A stretch of 64,000 nucleotides of DNA. It comes from CAVZOY01 sp963777095 (GTDB lineage: Bacteria > Actinomycetota > Actinomycetes > Mycobacteriales > Geodermatophilaceae). The notes below the pieces were generated by a model. It did not search any database. It was not told the origin of the DNA and was given only the letters and a program-made list of their open reading frames with translations. A program made the position numbers and the translations under genes. The stretch's first letter is position 1, and each line of letters opens with the position of its first letter. This document shows, piece after piece, positions 25,346 through 39,014 of the stretch. The stretch is from the NCBI GenBank assembly GCA_963777095.1, contig CAVZOY010000001.1:124001-188000 (forward strand), given 5' to 3'.

Positions 25346-26640
25346 CCACCTCTGATCAGGGGCCAAGCCCTACGGCGAGGACGCCGCCGACATCCTCGTC
25401 AAGGACGGCCGGATCGCGGCCATCGGCGACAGCCTGTCGGTGTCGAGCGCCGAGGTCGTCGACGCCGCCGGGCTCGTCGCGCTGCCCGGCCTCGTCGACC
25501 TGCACACCCACCTGCGCGAGCCCGGCCGCGAGGACGCCGAGACCGTCGAGACCGGCTCCCGCGCCGCGGCGCTGGGCGGCTTCACCGCCGTGCACGCCAT
25601 GGCCAACACCGACCCGGTCGCCGACACCGCCGGCGTCGTCGAGCAGGTGTGGCGGCTCGGTCGCGACGCCGGCCTCGTGGACGTCGTCCCGGTCGGCGCG
25701 GTCACCGTCGGGCTGAAGGGGGAGCGGCTCGCCGAGCTCGGCGCGATGGCCGACTCCGCCGCCCGCGTGCGGGTCTTCTCCGACGACGGGCACTGCGTCG
25801 CCGACCCGGCGCTGATGCGGCGGGCGCTGGAGTACGTCAAGGCCTTCGACGGCGTCGTCGCCCAGCACGCCGAGGAGCCGCGGCTCACCGTCGGCGCGCA
25901 GATGCACGAGGGCGACCGCTCCGCGCGGCTCGGGCTGGCCGGCTGGCCGGCCGCCGCCGAGGAGGCGATCATCGCCCGCGACGTGCTGCTCGCCGGGCAC
26001 GTCGGGGCGCGGCTGCACGTCTGCCACGTCTCGACGGCGGGTTCGGTCGAGCTGCTGCGCTGGGCGAAGTCCCGCGGCGTGCAGGTCACCGCCGAGGTCA
26101 CCCCGCACCACCTGCTGCTCACCGACGAGTGCGCCGAGAGCTACGACCCGGTCTTCAAGGTGAACCCGCCGCTGCGCACCGACGCCGACATCGAGGCGCT
26201 CCGCGAGGGCCTGGCCGACGGCACGATCGACGCCGTCGCCACCGACCACGCCCCGCACGCGGTGGAGGACAAGGAGAGCGAGTGGGCCTCGGCCCGGCCC
26301 GGGATGCTCGGGCTGGAGCAGGCGCTCGCCGTCGTCGTCGCCACCATGGTCGAGACGGGGCGGCTGGACTGGCGGGGTGTCGCCGACCGCATGTCGGTGC
26401 GGCCCGCGGCCATCGGCCGGCTCGCCGGGCTGGGTCATCGCGCACGGCCGGCCGCTCGCTCCGGGTGAGCCGGCCAACCTGCTGCTGCTGGACCCGACCG
26501 TCCGCGCCGCCGTCGACCCGGCCGGGCTGGCCAGCCGCAGCCGCAACACCCCCTATGCCGGCCGGGAGCTGCCCGGCCGGGTGGTCGCGACGTTCCTGCG
26601 CGGGACGCCGACCGTGCTCGACGGAAAGGCGACACGGTGA
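25342..26640 (+). CDS. pyrC: dihydroorotase (frame breaks near both ends)
   Basis: This zinc amidohydrolase of about 432 residues cyclises carbamoyl aspartate. GTG 25342 is the likely start (VTT..., overlapping pyrB). The frame is unresolved between 25350 and 25361 and then reads AKPYGEDAADILVKDGRIAA. LVDLHTHLREPG has the HxH metal motif, CHVSTAGSVELL and VTPHHLLLTDE hold metal His, and DAVATDHAPHA the catalytic Asp. A second break near 26433 (one extra G) precedes HGRPLAPGEPANLLLLDP and SRSRNTPYAGRELPGRV. It overlaps carA by four bases. Confidence 0.93.
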
Positions 26641-27744
26641 CAGAGGCATTGCTCGTCCTGGAGGACGGCAGGACGTTCCGCGGCGAGGCCTACGGCGCCG
26701 TGGGGACGACGGTCGGCGAGGCGGTCTTCGCCACCGGCATGACCGGCTACCAGGAGACGCTCACCGACCCCAGCTACGCGGGCCAGGTCGTCGTGATGAC
26801 CGCCCCGCACATCGGCAACACCGGCGTGAACGGCGAGGACGACGAGAGCCGCCGCATCTGGGTGTCCGGCTTCGTCGTCCGCGACCCGGCGCGGCGCCCG
26901 GCCAACTGGCGGGCCACCGGCACGCCTCGACGACGCGCTCGTGCAGCAGGGCGTCGTCGGCATCAGCGGCATCGACACCCGCGCGCTCACCCGCCACCTG
27001 CGCGAGCGCGGCGCGATGCGGGTCGGCGTCAGCAGCGACGGGCTCGGCCGCGAGGACCTGCTGGCCCGCGTGCAGACGGCGCCGGGCATGGTGGGCGCCG
27101 ACCTCGCGCCGCGGGTGAGCACCACCGACCCGTACGTCGTCCCGGCGGTGGGCGAGACCCGCTACCGGGTCGCCGCCCTCGATCTCGGCATCAAGACGGC
27201 CACGCCGCGGCACCTCGCCGCACTGGGCGTCGAGACCCACGTGCTGCCGGCCACCGCCACGGCCGACGACCTGCTCGAGCTCGGCACCGACGGCGTCTTC
27301 CTGTCCAACGGTCCGGGCGACCCGGCCGCCGCCGACTACGCGGTCGAGACCGTCCGCGGCGTTCTCGACGCCCGCCGGCCGCTGTTCGGCATCTGCTTCG
27401 GCAACCAGATCCTCGGGCGGGCGCTGGGCCTGGGCACCTACAAGCTGCGCTTCGGCCACCGCGGGCTCAACCAGCCGGTGCTCGACCGGGTCAGCGGCAC
27501 GGTGCGGGTGACCAGCCACAACCACGGCTTCGCCGTCGACGCCCCGCTCGACCGGCCCACCGACACGCCCTACGGCCCGGTGGAGGTCAGCCACGTCGGG
27601 CTCAACGACGACGTGGTCGAGGGGCTGCGCTGCCTCGACGTCCCCGCCGTTCAGCGTGCAGTTCCACCCGGAGGCCGCGGCCGGACCGCACGACGCCGCC
27701 CCGCTGTTCCAGCGGTTCGTCGACCTGATGGGGGAGAGCAAGCA

Positions 27745-31046
<3,302 letters not shown>

Positions 31047-31050
<4 letters not shown>

Positions 31051-31925
31051 CGGAGCTGTTGACCGCGCCGGCGCCGCCTGCGGCGCAGCCGCCGGTGCAG
31101 CGCGAGGTGCGGGTCGCGGCACGTCGGCCGGTCGGGGCCTACGTCGAGCTGGGGCTGGACGCGCCGGAGATCGCCGAGCGCGCGCAGCCCGGCCAGTTCG
31201 TCGCCTTCGCCGTCGGCGGCCCGACGTCGGCGATGCTGCTGCGCCGCTCGATCGCGATCAGCGGCACGGCGGACGGCGTCGTCACCGTGGTCGTCGCCGC
31301 GCACGCCGCCGGCTCGACCTGGCTGACCGAGCGGCAGCCCGGGGACGTCGTCGACGTCGTGGGCCCGCTCGGCCGGCCCTATCCGCTGCCGGAACCGGGG
31401 GCGTCCGCCCTGCTCGTCGGTGGCGGGTACGGAGCGGCGGCGCTGATCGAGCTGGCGGCGGCGCTGCGCGACCGGGGGTCCTCGGTCACCGCCGTGGCGG
31501 GCGCGGCCACCGCCGAGCGGCTGTGCTCGGTCGACGAGCTGGGCGCACTGGCCGACCTGCACGTGCTCACCGACGACGGCAGCGCCGGGCGGCAAGGCAT
31601 GGTGACGCTCGCCGTCGCCGAGCTGCTGCCGACGGCCGACGTCGTCTACGCGTGCGGGCCCATGCCGATGCTGCGCGCCGTCGCCTCGGCCGCGACCGCC
31701 GCCGGGGTGCCGTCGTACGTCGCGGTCGAGGAGGCCATGGCCTGCGGGATCGGCGTCTGCATGACCTGCGTGCTGCCGGTGGTGGGTGCCGACGGACGCA
31801 GCCGCTTCGCGCGGTCGTGCACCGAGGGGCCGGTGTTCGGCGGCGACCGGGTGCGCTTCGCCGACGTCGGCAAGCTCGCTGCAGACATCGTCGGCGCGGA
31901 CGCCATGGGGGTGGTGCTGCCATGA
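31047..31925 (+). CDS. pyrK: dihydroorotate dehydrogenase electron transfer subunit
   Basis: This 292-residue protein links PyrD to NAD+ through FAD and a [2Fe-2S] cluster. The ferredoxin-reductase-like FAD domain has LLRRSIAISG (an RxYS-like motif), and the NAD domain has ALLVGGGYGAAALIELAAAL. The cluster ligands are seen in ACGIGVCMTCVLPV plus a later Cys in RFARSC. It overlaps carB and pyrD by four bases each. Its presence shows that the next gene is a class 1B enzyme. Confidence 0.94.
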
Positions 31926-32872
31926 CGGCACTCGAGACCGCCGTCGACATGTCGACGGTCTTCGGCGCGGGAACGATCCCGTCGCCGGTGCTGACGGCGT
32001 CCGGGTGCTCCTCGTTCGGCCGCGAACTGGAGCCGTTCGTCGATCTGGCCGGGCTGGGCGCGGTGGTGACCAAGTCGGTGCAGCTGCGGCCGCGGTCGGG
32101 GCGACCGACGCCGCGCATGGCCGAGACGCCGAGCGGAATGCTCAACTCGATCGGCCTGCAGGGACCCGGCATCGACGGGCTGCTCGCCGAGGAGCTGCCG
32201 TGGCTGGCCGAGCGCGGCGCGCGGGTGCTCGTGTCGATCGCCGGCACCCGGGTCGAGGACTTCGCCGAGCTGGCCACCCGGCTGCGCGGCGTCCCGGGTG
32301 TGCTCGGGCTCGAGGTCAACATCAGCTGCCCGAACGTGGAGAGCCGCGGCGAGGTGTTCGCCTGCGACCCGGTGGCGGCGTCCGAGGTGGTCCGCGCGGT
32401 GCGGGCCGTCGCCGACCCGGCCCACCCGGTCTACGCCAAACTCAGCCCCGACGTCACCGACATCGTGACCGTCGCCCGCTCCGTAGTGGACGCCGGCGCC
32501 GACGGCCTGTCGATGATCAACACGCTGCTGGGGATCGTGATCGACCCCGACACGATGCGGCCGGTGCTCGGCGGGGTGACCGGGGGCCTGTCCGGCCCGG
32601 CGATCCGGCCGGTGGCACTGCGCTGCGTCTGGCAGGTGCACTCGGCGATGCCCGAGGTGCCGATCCTGGGCATGGGCGGCATCCGGTCGGGTCTCGACGC
32701 GCTGCAGTTCGTGCTCGCCGGGGCGTCGGCGGTCAGCGTCGGGACGGCGGTGTTCAACGACCCGTCGGCCTGCGACCGCGTGGCCCGCGAGCTGCGCGAC
32801 GCGCTCGCCGCCCGCGGCTTCGCGTCGCTGCGCGAGGCGGTCGGGCACGCACACCGGCCGGTGGGCGCATGA
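31922..32872 (+). CDS. pyrD: dihydroorotate dehydrogenase, class 1B catalytic subunit
   Basis: This 316-residue FMN barrel oxidises dihydroorotate. The catalytic base is a Cys in NISCPN, as in class 1 enzymes, rather than the Ser of membrane-bound class 2. NSIGLQGPGIDGLL and KLSPDVTDI contribute orotate and FMN contacts. ILGMGGIRSGLDALQFVLAGASAVSVGT is the phosphate-binding end of the barrel. Together with PyrK it forms the NAD-dependent soluble enzyme. It overlaps pyrF by four bases. Confidence 0.96.
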   Translation: MTALETAVDMSTVFGAGTIPSPVLTASGCSSFGRELEPFVDLAGLGAVVTKSVQLRPRSGRPTPRMAETPSGMLNSIGLQGPGIDGLLAEELPWLAERGARVLVSIAGTRVEDFAELATRLRGVPGVLGLEVNISCPNVESRGEVFACDPVAASEVVRAVRAVADPAHPVYAKLSPDVTDIVTVARSVVDAGADGLSMINTLLGIVIDPDTMRPVLGGVTGGLSGPAIRPVALRCVWQVHSAMPEVPILGMGGIRSGLDALQFVLAGASAVSVGTAVFNDPSACDRVARELRDALAARGFASLREAVGHAHRPVGA

Positions 32873-33771
32873 CCCGCACGGACGGCGTCGACGTCGAGCC
32901 GTTCGGTCGGCGGCTGGCCGCCGCGGTGGCCGAGCGGGGTCCGCTCTGCGTCGGCATCGACCCGCACCGGTCGCTGCTCATCGAGTGGGGCGTCGGCGAC
33001 ACCCTCGACGGCCTGCGCCGGTTCACCGACGCGGTCGTCGACGCGCTGGCCGGCTCGGTCGCCGTCCTCAAGCCGCAGATGGCCTTCTACGAACGGTTCG
33101 GCTCCCGTGGGATCGCCGTCCTCGAGGAGGCGGTCGGTCGCGCCCGCGAGGCCGGGGCGCTGGTCCTGCTCGACGCCAAGCGCGGCGACATCGGCTCGAC
33201 GATGGACGCCTACGCCGACTACCTGCGCAGCGACCACCCGCTGCAGGTCGACGCGATGACGGTGAGCCCGTACCTGGGGCCGGAGTCGCTCGCCCCGGCG
33301 GTCAGGACGGCACGAGCCTTCGGCGGCGGACTGTTCGTGCTCGTCCGGACCTCCAATCCGGACGCGCACACGTTGCAGCACGCGATGGTGGGGGAGGGGC
33401 GGTCGGTCGCGCAGGCGGTCGTGGACACGGTGCGTCAGTGGAACACCGTGGACTGGCTGGTGGGCGACCCGCCGGCCGACAGTGCTTCTCACCGCGACCT
33501 CGCCAGCGGGTGGGGCCCGGCGACCGGGTCCTTCGGTGTCGTCGTCGGGGCGACCCTGGACGTGCTGGACGTCGACCTCGACGGCCTCGGGGGGCCGATC
33601 CTGGCGCCGGGACTCGGGGCTCAGGGCGGAACCCCCGAGGACCTGCAACGCCTGTTCGGCACCCACCGCGCCGTCGTCCCCACCGTCTCGCGGGACGTGC
33701 TGAACGCAGGCCCGGACGTCGCCGCCCTGCGCGCGGCGGCCGAGCGCTGGGCGGGTGAGCTCGCCGGGTGA
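32869..33771 (+). CDS. pyrF: orotidine 5'-phosphate decarboxylase, type 2
   Basis: This 300-residue enzyme makes UMP. LCVGIDPHRSLLIEWG is the N-terminal phosphate/orotate segment. LLDAKRGDIGSTMDAYADYL holds the catalytic Lys and Asp in the DAKRGDI form typical of mycobacterial-type OMPDC, and LAPGLGAQGGTPEDL is the phosphate-gripping region. It ends the pyr operon. A small CCTGA-TCAGG hairpin follows, and the next gene is on the other strand. In relatives mihF usually follows, so this marks the left edge of the accessory block. Confidence 0.96.
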   Translation: MTRTDGVDVEPFGRRLAAAVAERGPLCVGIDPHRSLLIEWGVGDTLDGLRRFTDAVVDALAGSVAVLKPQMAFYERFGSRGIAVLEEAVGRAREAGALVLLDAKRGDIGSTMDAYADYLRSDHPLQVDAMTVSPYLGPESLAPAVRTARAFGGGLFVLVRTSNPDAHTLQHAMVGEGRSVAQAVVDTVRQWNTVDWLVGDPPADSASHRDLASGWGPATGSFGVVVGATLDVLDVDLDGLGGPILAPGLGAQGGTPEDLQRLFGTHRAVVPTVSRDVLNAGPDVAALRAAAERWAGELAG

Positions 33772-33792
33772 GACGCCTGCTGCCCCTGAGCG

Positions 33793-34245
33793 TCAGGTCA
33801 GCCAGGTGATGCCGTACTCCCGGGACGCCCGCGTGTAGGCCTCGTCCATCGGGCGGCCGCTCCGCGTTGCCTCGGCGAGGATCCGGAAGAAGCCCTCCAG
33901 GCCGGCGGGCGTGAGTATGCACAGCAGCCGCCCGACTCCCGGCACCAGGCGCCGATGGGCGTGAGGGACCCCGCGGGGGAGGAACACGAGGCCACCCGGA
34001 CCGAGCTGGAACTCCTGATCCCCGGTCACGAAGACGTGGTCGCCCTCGATGACGTAGTACATCTCGTCCTCACGAGAATGCACGTGGGTGGAGGTGTCGA
34101 GCAGCGGGGCAACTTCTTCCAGGAGGGTGAAGGAACCGCCCGTCGTGTCGGCCGCCGCCCGGACGATCATCGTGGTCTCACCGAAGACGAGCCGTTCCCC
34201 GCCGTCGCTCGGGACGGCGAACGGCGGCACCGGCGACGCTTCCAC
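33793..34245 (-). CDS. cupin-domain protein
   Basis: This 150-residue single-cupin protein has motif 1 with metal ligands in THVHSREDEMYYVIEGDHVF (H-x-H, then Glu and a later Gly) and motif 2 in LGPGGLVFLPRGVPHAHR. It probably binds a divalent metal. The fold serves many functions (dioxygenase, isomerase, quercetinase-like or small-molecule binding) and no specific one can be assigned. It is convergent with pyrF and stands at the left end of the accessory block. Confidence 0.82.
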   Translation of the reverse strand: MEASPVPPFAVPSDGGERLVFGETTMIVRAAADTTGGSFTLLEEVAPLLDTSTHVHSREDEMYYVIEGDHVFVTGDQEFQLGPGGLVFLPRGVPHAHRRLVPGVGRLLCILTPAGLEGFFRILAEATRSGRPMDEAYTRASREYGITWLT

Positions 34246-34367
34246 GGCGGGCGAACCTACGCCCGCCCTGCCGTGCCGGGAAGTCGGGCGCTCCTGCCTG
34301 TCCGACGTAGGCTCCGCCCTCGTCCGGTCGTGGGCCTTCCACGTCGCGCAGCACGATGCGGTGTTCC

Positions 34368-34590
34368 GTGCCCACGTTCAGCTTCCAGATCGATGTGCGC
34401 GAACCGCCCGCGAAGGTCATCGGCGCGATGGTCGACTTCTCCGAGCGCCGGCGATGGCAGCCGCATCTTCAACGACTACGACCGGCGGTCGAAAACCGTC
34501 CTCGGACGGATGCTCGGCGCCATGTTCCAGCTGAGTGGCGACGCGCCGATCAAGCGAACCTTTCGACAGGTCTACGGCTCGCCGCGCTGA
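34368..34590 (+). pseudogene. SRPBCC-family remnant with internal deletion
   Basis: VPTFSFQIDVREPPAKVIGA is a typical SRPBCC/polyketide-cyclase-like N-terminus. After DFSER the frame changes and the C-terminal end of the same kind of protein follows at once (SRIFNDYDRRSKTVLGRMLG ... IKRTFRQVY). Normal members are about 150 residues; only about 75 are here. The central beta strands are missing and the two ends are fused out of frame, so this looks like a true deletion remnant rather than a one-base error. It overlaps the end of the GNAT gene. Confidence 0.65.
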
Positions 34591-35091
34591 TCAACTCTGC
34601 TACGGCTGGAGGACAGGGTCCGGTGCATGCGCGCTTCGCTTCCCGACCCCTCGGGCATCGGCGCCTCCTCGCCGGTGAGCGTGAACCCGTGGCGCTCGTA
34701 GAACTTGCGAGCCCGGTCGTTCCCGCTCGGCACCCAGAGACTCAGCGCAGTGGCCCGCCGGCCGGCCGCCCATCGCACGACCGCGGTGAGCATTGCGCCG
34801 GCCGTCCCTCGTCCGCGCTCCGTAGGTCGCACCCACATGCCGATCACCTCCCGCTCGTCAGGGCATTCGTCGCGCTGCAGTACACCGACGAGCCCGACGG
34901 GGTGACCGTCCCGAGCGGCGACGAACCACTCCACCGCGCGCGCGAGCCGGGCCCACTCGGCTTCGCCGTACCGGTGCTCGTCCTCCCAGCCGGCCCAGGC
35001 GGCGGATCGGGCGTCTCGGAGTGCCTCGAGGCGGAGGTTCCGCAGCTGCTGCCACGAGCCTTCGCTCAAAGCGGTCGACCGTGACGTCCAC
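34572..35091 (-). CDS. GNAT-family N-acetyltransferase (one frame break)
   Basis: This acetyl-CoA-dependent acetyltransferase of about 172 residues probably starts at GTG 35091 (VDVTVDR). The frame breaks near 35069 (cgctttgagc, one T too many in a run), and the protein continues SEGSWQQLRNLRLEALRDA. VIGMWVRPTERGRGTAGAML is motif A with the pyrophosphate-binding RGRGTA loop, and NDRARKFYERHGFTLTGEE is motif B. The acceptor substrate is unknown. The 3' end overlaps the SRPBCC remnant by 19 bases. Confidence 0.82.
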
Positions 35092-35228
35092 GCGGCGGCC
35101 CCTCGTGCTGGTGGTGGGACGCCTGCGAGCCTGGCCGGGGGCACTGGAATCAGGCTGGAGTCGGCGGACCCACCGGGTACGCGGGGGCGGCGCTAGCCTG
35201 ACGAGCCGACGTCCGACCAGGCGGTGCC

Positions 35229-38200
35229 GTGGAAGCGTGGGAATTCCGAGTCCTGGGGCCGTTCGAGGTACGGCGCGGGGACGGCCTCGTGGCGGATGGC
35301 GGGGGCAAACGGCGCGGACTGCTCGCCGTCTTGTTGCTCTCGGCCAACCGCACGGTGAGCCCGGCGCGGCTGGTGGAGCAGTTGTGGGGCGACCGGCCTC
35401 CGCGCAGCGCGACCAACCTCGTCCAGGGCTACGTGTCCGACTGGCGCGGCGTGCTCGACCCCGACCGAGCGCCGCGCTCCAGCGGCGATCGACTCCTCTC
35501 CACCGGCGCCGGCTACCTGCTGCGGGTCGAGCCGCAGGAGTGCGACCTCCTCCGGTTCGCCGGGCTGGTCCAGCAGGGGCGTCGGGCGGTGGCCGCAGAC
35601 GACCTCCTCGACGCGCGACGGCTGCTGGGGAACGCGGTCCGCGAGCGGCGAGGCCCGGCGCTGGCCGACTTCGCCGGAACGCCGCTCGGGGACGCTGCCA
35701 CGGCGCTCGAGGAGGACTGGTTGGGGGCGGTCGAGCTCGCCGCCGAGGTCGAGCTGCGGCTCGGTTCGCCGGAGCGGGCTCTGATCTACGTCGACGGGCC
35801 GGCGGGCGAGAACCCGCTCCGCGAAACGCTGACCGCGCTACGGATGCAGGCGCTCTACCGCGCCGGCCGGCAGGCGGACGCCCTGGCCACCTACGACGTG
35901 GCGCGCGCCGCACTCGCCGACGAGCTCGGCGTCGATCCCGGACCGCGGCTGCGCCGGCTGCATCTGGACATCCTTCGCCAAGCTCGGTCGCTGGACGGGC
36001 AGGCCGAGGCGCCGCGAAGCGCGTTGCCGGCGCCGATCTCCTCGTTCGTCGGCCGGTCGCAGGACCTGGCGACAGTGCTCGAGCTCGTCGCCGGCCACCG
36101 CCTGGTGACGCTGACCGGCCCGGGCGGCAGCGGCAAGACCCGGCTCGCCGTCGAGGCCGCCGCCCGGATCGCCGCGGCGGGCGGTTCCGACGTCACGTTC
36201 GTCGACCTGGCGCCGGTGCAGGACACCGAGCTGGTGTGGCCCGCGGTCGCCGGCGCGCTGGGGCGCCCTCTTGCCGCTGCGGTGGAGCCGGTCGACGCCC
36301 TCGCGCGGCTGCTGCCCTCCCGCCCCGTCCTGCTGGTTCTCGACAACATGGAGCAGCTGACCGGCGTGGCGCCAGGGGTGGCCCGGCTGCTCCGGCTCGC
36401 GCCCGCCCTACGGATCCTGGCGACGTCGCGGGAGCCGCTGGGTGTCTCGGGGGAGCAGCGGATGAGCGTGCCACCGCTGGCGACACCCGCGAAGGAACAC
36501 GATCGGGATCCCGGAGCGGTGATGGAGTGCGCCGCCGTCCGCCTCTTCGTCGACCGCGCTCGCTCGTGCGACCGGGGATTCACGGTCGCGGACGACGATC
36601 TGCCCGTGCTGGCGGGGATCACCCGGCGCCTGGACGGCCTGCCGTTGACGCTCGAGCTCGCGGCGCCCTGGGTGACGACCCTGAGCCTTCGAGCTCTTCT
36701 CGAGCGGCTCGACCGGCCGCTCGCGCTCCTCGCGGACAGGTCGCCGACGGACCGGCCAGACCGCCATCGCACCCTGCGAGCGGCGCTGGACTGGAGCTAC
36801 GCGGCACTGACCGACGATCAACGACGGCTGCTCGACCAGCTGTCGGTGTTCGTGTCGGGTGCCCGACTCGAGGCCGTGGAGGCGGTCGCCGATCTCGGCG
36901 ACGGCACCGTCGCGGTCCTCTCCGAGCTCCTGAGCAAGAACCTGGTCGGTCGCGTCGGTCCCGCGCACCTTCCGCGCTATCGGCTGCTCGAGACGGTTCG
37001 CGAATACGCCGGCGAACGCCTCGCTCGTCGTCCCTCCGAGCTGACGGCCACGCGAGACCGCCATGCAGGATTCTTCCGCGCGCTCGCCGAGGAGGTCGGG
37101 CGCACCGCGAGCACGCCGCGCGGGAACGAGTTCGCCATCAGGCTGGAGGAGGAACAGGGCGAGATCCGTTCGGCGCTGGATCACCTCAGCAGCATCGGTG
37201 CCGACCGTGACCGCCTGACCCTGCTGGTCGACTGCCTGCCGCTGTGGTGGGACCTCGGCCACGTCCGCGAGGGGCATTCCCGGCTGACCGAGGCGCTCGG
37301 GACGCTCCAGGGACTGCCCGAGGAGCTCCGAGCCGCGGCCCATCTCGCCGCGACGGTGCTCGCCGAGGCCGTCGGGGAACCCGACCAGGCGCTCGACCTG
37401 GCCGTGGGTGGAGGACAGCTGGCGCGGGAGGCCGGGTCAGTGCCCCTCGAGGCCCTCAGCCGGTGCCTCGTCGGCAACATCCTGAGTTGGATGGACTGGC
37501 GCGGGAACGCGACGGAGGGAATCGCGGCCCTGGAGGCGGCGCGCCGGCTCGGAGAACGGGTGGCCTCCGATGGGCCGGCCCGTTGGGGATGGTCGAGCCG
37601 GGCCGCGCTCCTGGCGACGGCGTCGACCTCGCTGTTCGACGTGCTGAGGTACCGGGACGCTCCCCGAGCCCGCCGAGTGATCGCCTCGCTCCTCGAGCAT
37701 CAGGCGGGGAAGACCGACCGGATCACCGAGTCCTTCAGCCTGCGGGCGGCGGGCGCGCTGGCGGCCGACGCCGGAGAGTGGTCACGGGCCGAGCAGCTGC
37801 TCTCCGACTCCCTGGCGGCGGCCACCAGCTTCCCGTCCCGCCGGACCGAGTCGCGAAGCCTGGAGGAGCTCGCTCGGCTGGCCTGGGCACGAGGCAACCT
37901 GGCCGCCGCGGCGAGCCTCTCGGACCAGGCGGTCAGCATGTCCAGGGAGGCAGGGCATGCCATCAACTGGGCGCGGTGCGCGGCCCTCCGCGCAGACATC
38001 GCCCTCGATGAGTCCGACCACGACCGCGCCCGCCGCCTCCTCGACGAGGCTGATGCCGCCCTGCGGAGCGGGAGTCCCGAGCAGGCCACACGGATCGTCG
38101 AGCCTCGCCGTGCCAGGCTGTCGCGGCTCAGCGGGGACGCCGACCTGGCCGCGCAGCATCTGGACGCCGCATCGGCCCTGAGGGATGCCGCCGGACTGAC

Positions 38201-38366
38201 GCCCGACCGGCTCGTCTACCTCGTCGAGTCCGCCGGGCTGGCCGCGCAGTGCGGGGATGCCGAGGTGGCGGCCGCGTTGGCCGGCGAGGTGGTCGGCGCG
38301 GCCCGGCGCGTCGGCATCCAGCTTCCGGTTCCCGAGCAGCGTCGGCTGGACGCCCTGCGCCACTGA
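35229..38366 (+). CDS. SARP/AfsR-type transcriptional regulator
   Basis: This 1045-residue multidomain activator has a winged-helix OmpR-like DNA-binding domain (about 1-95, FRVLGPFEVRRGDG, LVEQLWGDRPPRSATNLVQG) and then a BTAD domain (about 100-250, ending ADELGVDPGPRLRRLHLDIL). The NB-ARC-like ATPase follows, with Walker A LTGPGGSGKTRLA near residue 300 and Walker B VLLVLDNMEQL, and a long helical TPR region runs from about residue 620. Such proteins act as signal-integrating activators of secondary metabolism or morphological genes. The GTG start at 35229 gives the standard N-terminus. The two exported-protein genes downstream are candidate targets. Confidence 0.93.
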   Translation: MEAWEFRVLGPFEVRRGDGLVADGGGKRRGLLAVLLLSANRTVSPARLVEQLWGDRPPRSATNLVQGYVSDWRGVLDPDRAPRSSGDRLLSTGAGYLLRVEPQECDLLRFAGLVQQGRRAVAADDLLDARRLLGNAVRERRGPALADFAGTPLGDAATALEEDWLGAVELAAEVELRLGSPERALIYVDGPAGENPLRETLTALRMQALYRAGRQADALATYDVARAALADELGVDPGPRLRRLHLDILRQARSLDGQAEAPRSALPAPISSFVGRSQDLATVLELVAGHRLVTLTGPGGSGKTRLAVEAAARIAAAGGSDVTFVDLAPVQDTELVWPAVAGALGRPLAAAVEPVDALARLLPSRPVLLVLDNMEQLTGVAPGVARLLRLAPALRILATSREPLGVSGEQRMSVPPLATPAKEHDRDPGAVMECAAVRLFVDRARSCDRGFTVADDDLPVLAGITRRLDGLPLTLELAAPWVTTLSLRALLERLDRPLALLADRSPTDRPDRHRTLRAALDWSYAALTDDQRRLLDQLSVFVSGARLEAVEAVADLGDGTVAVLSELLSKNLVGRVGPAHLPRYRLLETVREYAGERLARRPSELTATRDRHAGFFRALAEEVGRTASTPRGNEFAIRLEEEQGEIRSALDHLSSIGADRDRLTLLVDCLPLWWDLGHVREGHSRLTEALGTLQGLPEELRAAAHLAATVLAEAVGEPDQALDLAVGGGQLAREAGSVPLEALSRCLVGNILSWMDWRGNATEGIAALEAARRLGERVASDGPARWGWSSRAALLATASTSLFDVLRYRDAPRARRVIASLLEHQAGKTDRITESFSLRAAGALAADAGEWSRAEQLLSDSLAAATSFPSRRTESRSLEELARLAWARGNLAAAASLSDQAVSMSREAGHAINWARCAALRADIALDESDHDRARRLLDEADAALRSGSPEQATRIVEPRRARLSRLSGDADLAAQHLDAASALRDAAGLTPDRLVYLVESAGLAAQCGDAEVAAALAGEVVGAARRVGIQLPVPEQRRLDALRH

Positions 38367-38450
38367 GTCCAGAGCTTCTCCAGTCGCCTGTCCGAAGGTG
38401 CTGATGCGGTCGCTCGATCCCGACCGCCCCGGCAACCGAGGAGATCCGAC

Positions 38451-39002
38451 ATGAACGCGAACCACACTTCGGTCCTACGGCTGAGCCCCACCCGCCGCGT
38501 CGTCGTGGCCGGCGCCCTCTGCGCCGCGGCGCTGCCGGCCGCGGCAACCGCCGCGGCGGCCGCCGTTCCGGTCCGGACCGTCATCGAGGTCGACGACACC
38601 GGCTACGCGCCGAAGTCCAGCGCGAACTGCGGGTTCGACATCCTGCTGCACACGGAGGGGACCATCCGGATCACCGACCACTACGACGGGGACGGCGAGC
38701 TGGTCCGGAGTCTCGTGACCTACCCGGGACTGACGTACACCTTCATCAACGCAGCGACGGGGGAGTCGGTGACGTCGGTCAGCCCGGATCCGGAGCACTA
38801 CACCTGGAACGCCGACGGCAGCTTCACCATCGTCGTCACCGGCCTGGTCATGCACTGGGTCGTGCCGGGTGAGGGAGTGCTCGGCGCGGATGCGGGCGTC
38901 CTGGTCATCACGGTCGCGGCTGACGGCACGGCCACCGAGGAGGAGACGGGCGGTCACCACGAGCCGCGCTTCCCGGCGCTGTGCCAGATTCTGGCCTCGT
39001 GA
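38451..39002 (+). CDS. secreted protein of unknown function
   Basis: This 183-residue protein has an N-terminal signal peptide with a paired-Arg region (SPTRRVVVAGALCAAALPAA) and an Ala-rich cleavage zone near residue 37. The mature part looks all-beta: many Thr/Val strands, TGYAPKSSANCGFDILLHTEG, and one Cys near each end that could form a disulphide. AGGAG lies 7 bases before the ATG at 38451. No family is recognised. It directly follows the SARP regulator and precedes a lipoprotein gene by 12 bases, so it may belong to the regulator's own operon. Confidence 0.8.
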   Translation: MNANHTSVLRLSPTRRVVVAGALCAAALPAAATAAAAAVPVRTVIEVDDTGYAPKSSANCGFDILLHTEGTIRITDHYDGDGELVRSLVTYPGLTYTFINAATGESVTSVSPDPEHYTWNADGSFTIVVTGLVMHWVVPGEGVLGADAGVLVITVAADGTATEEETGGHHEPRFPALCQILAS

Positions 39003-39014
39003 GGGGCCGGGGAG

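Noticed and set aside
34589..34598. TGATCAACTC as a fourth copy of the palindromic repeat
   Set aside because: Only about ten bases match and there is no second arm or loop; at best a decayed end.
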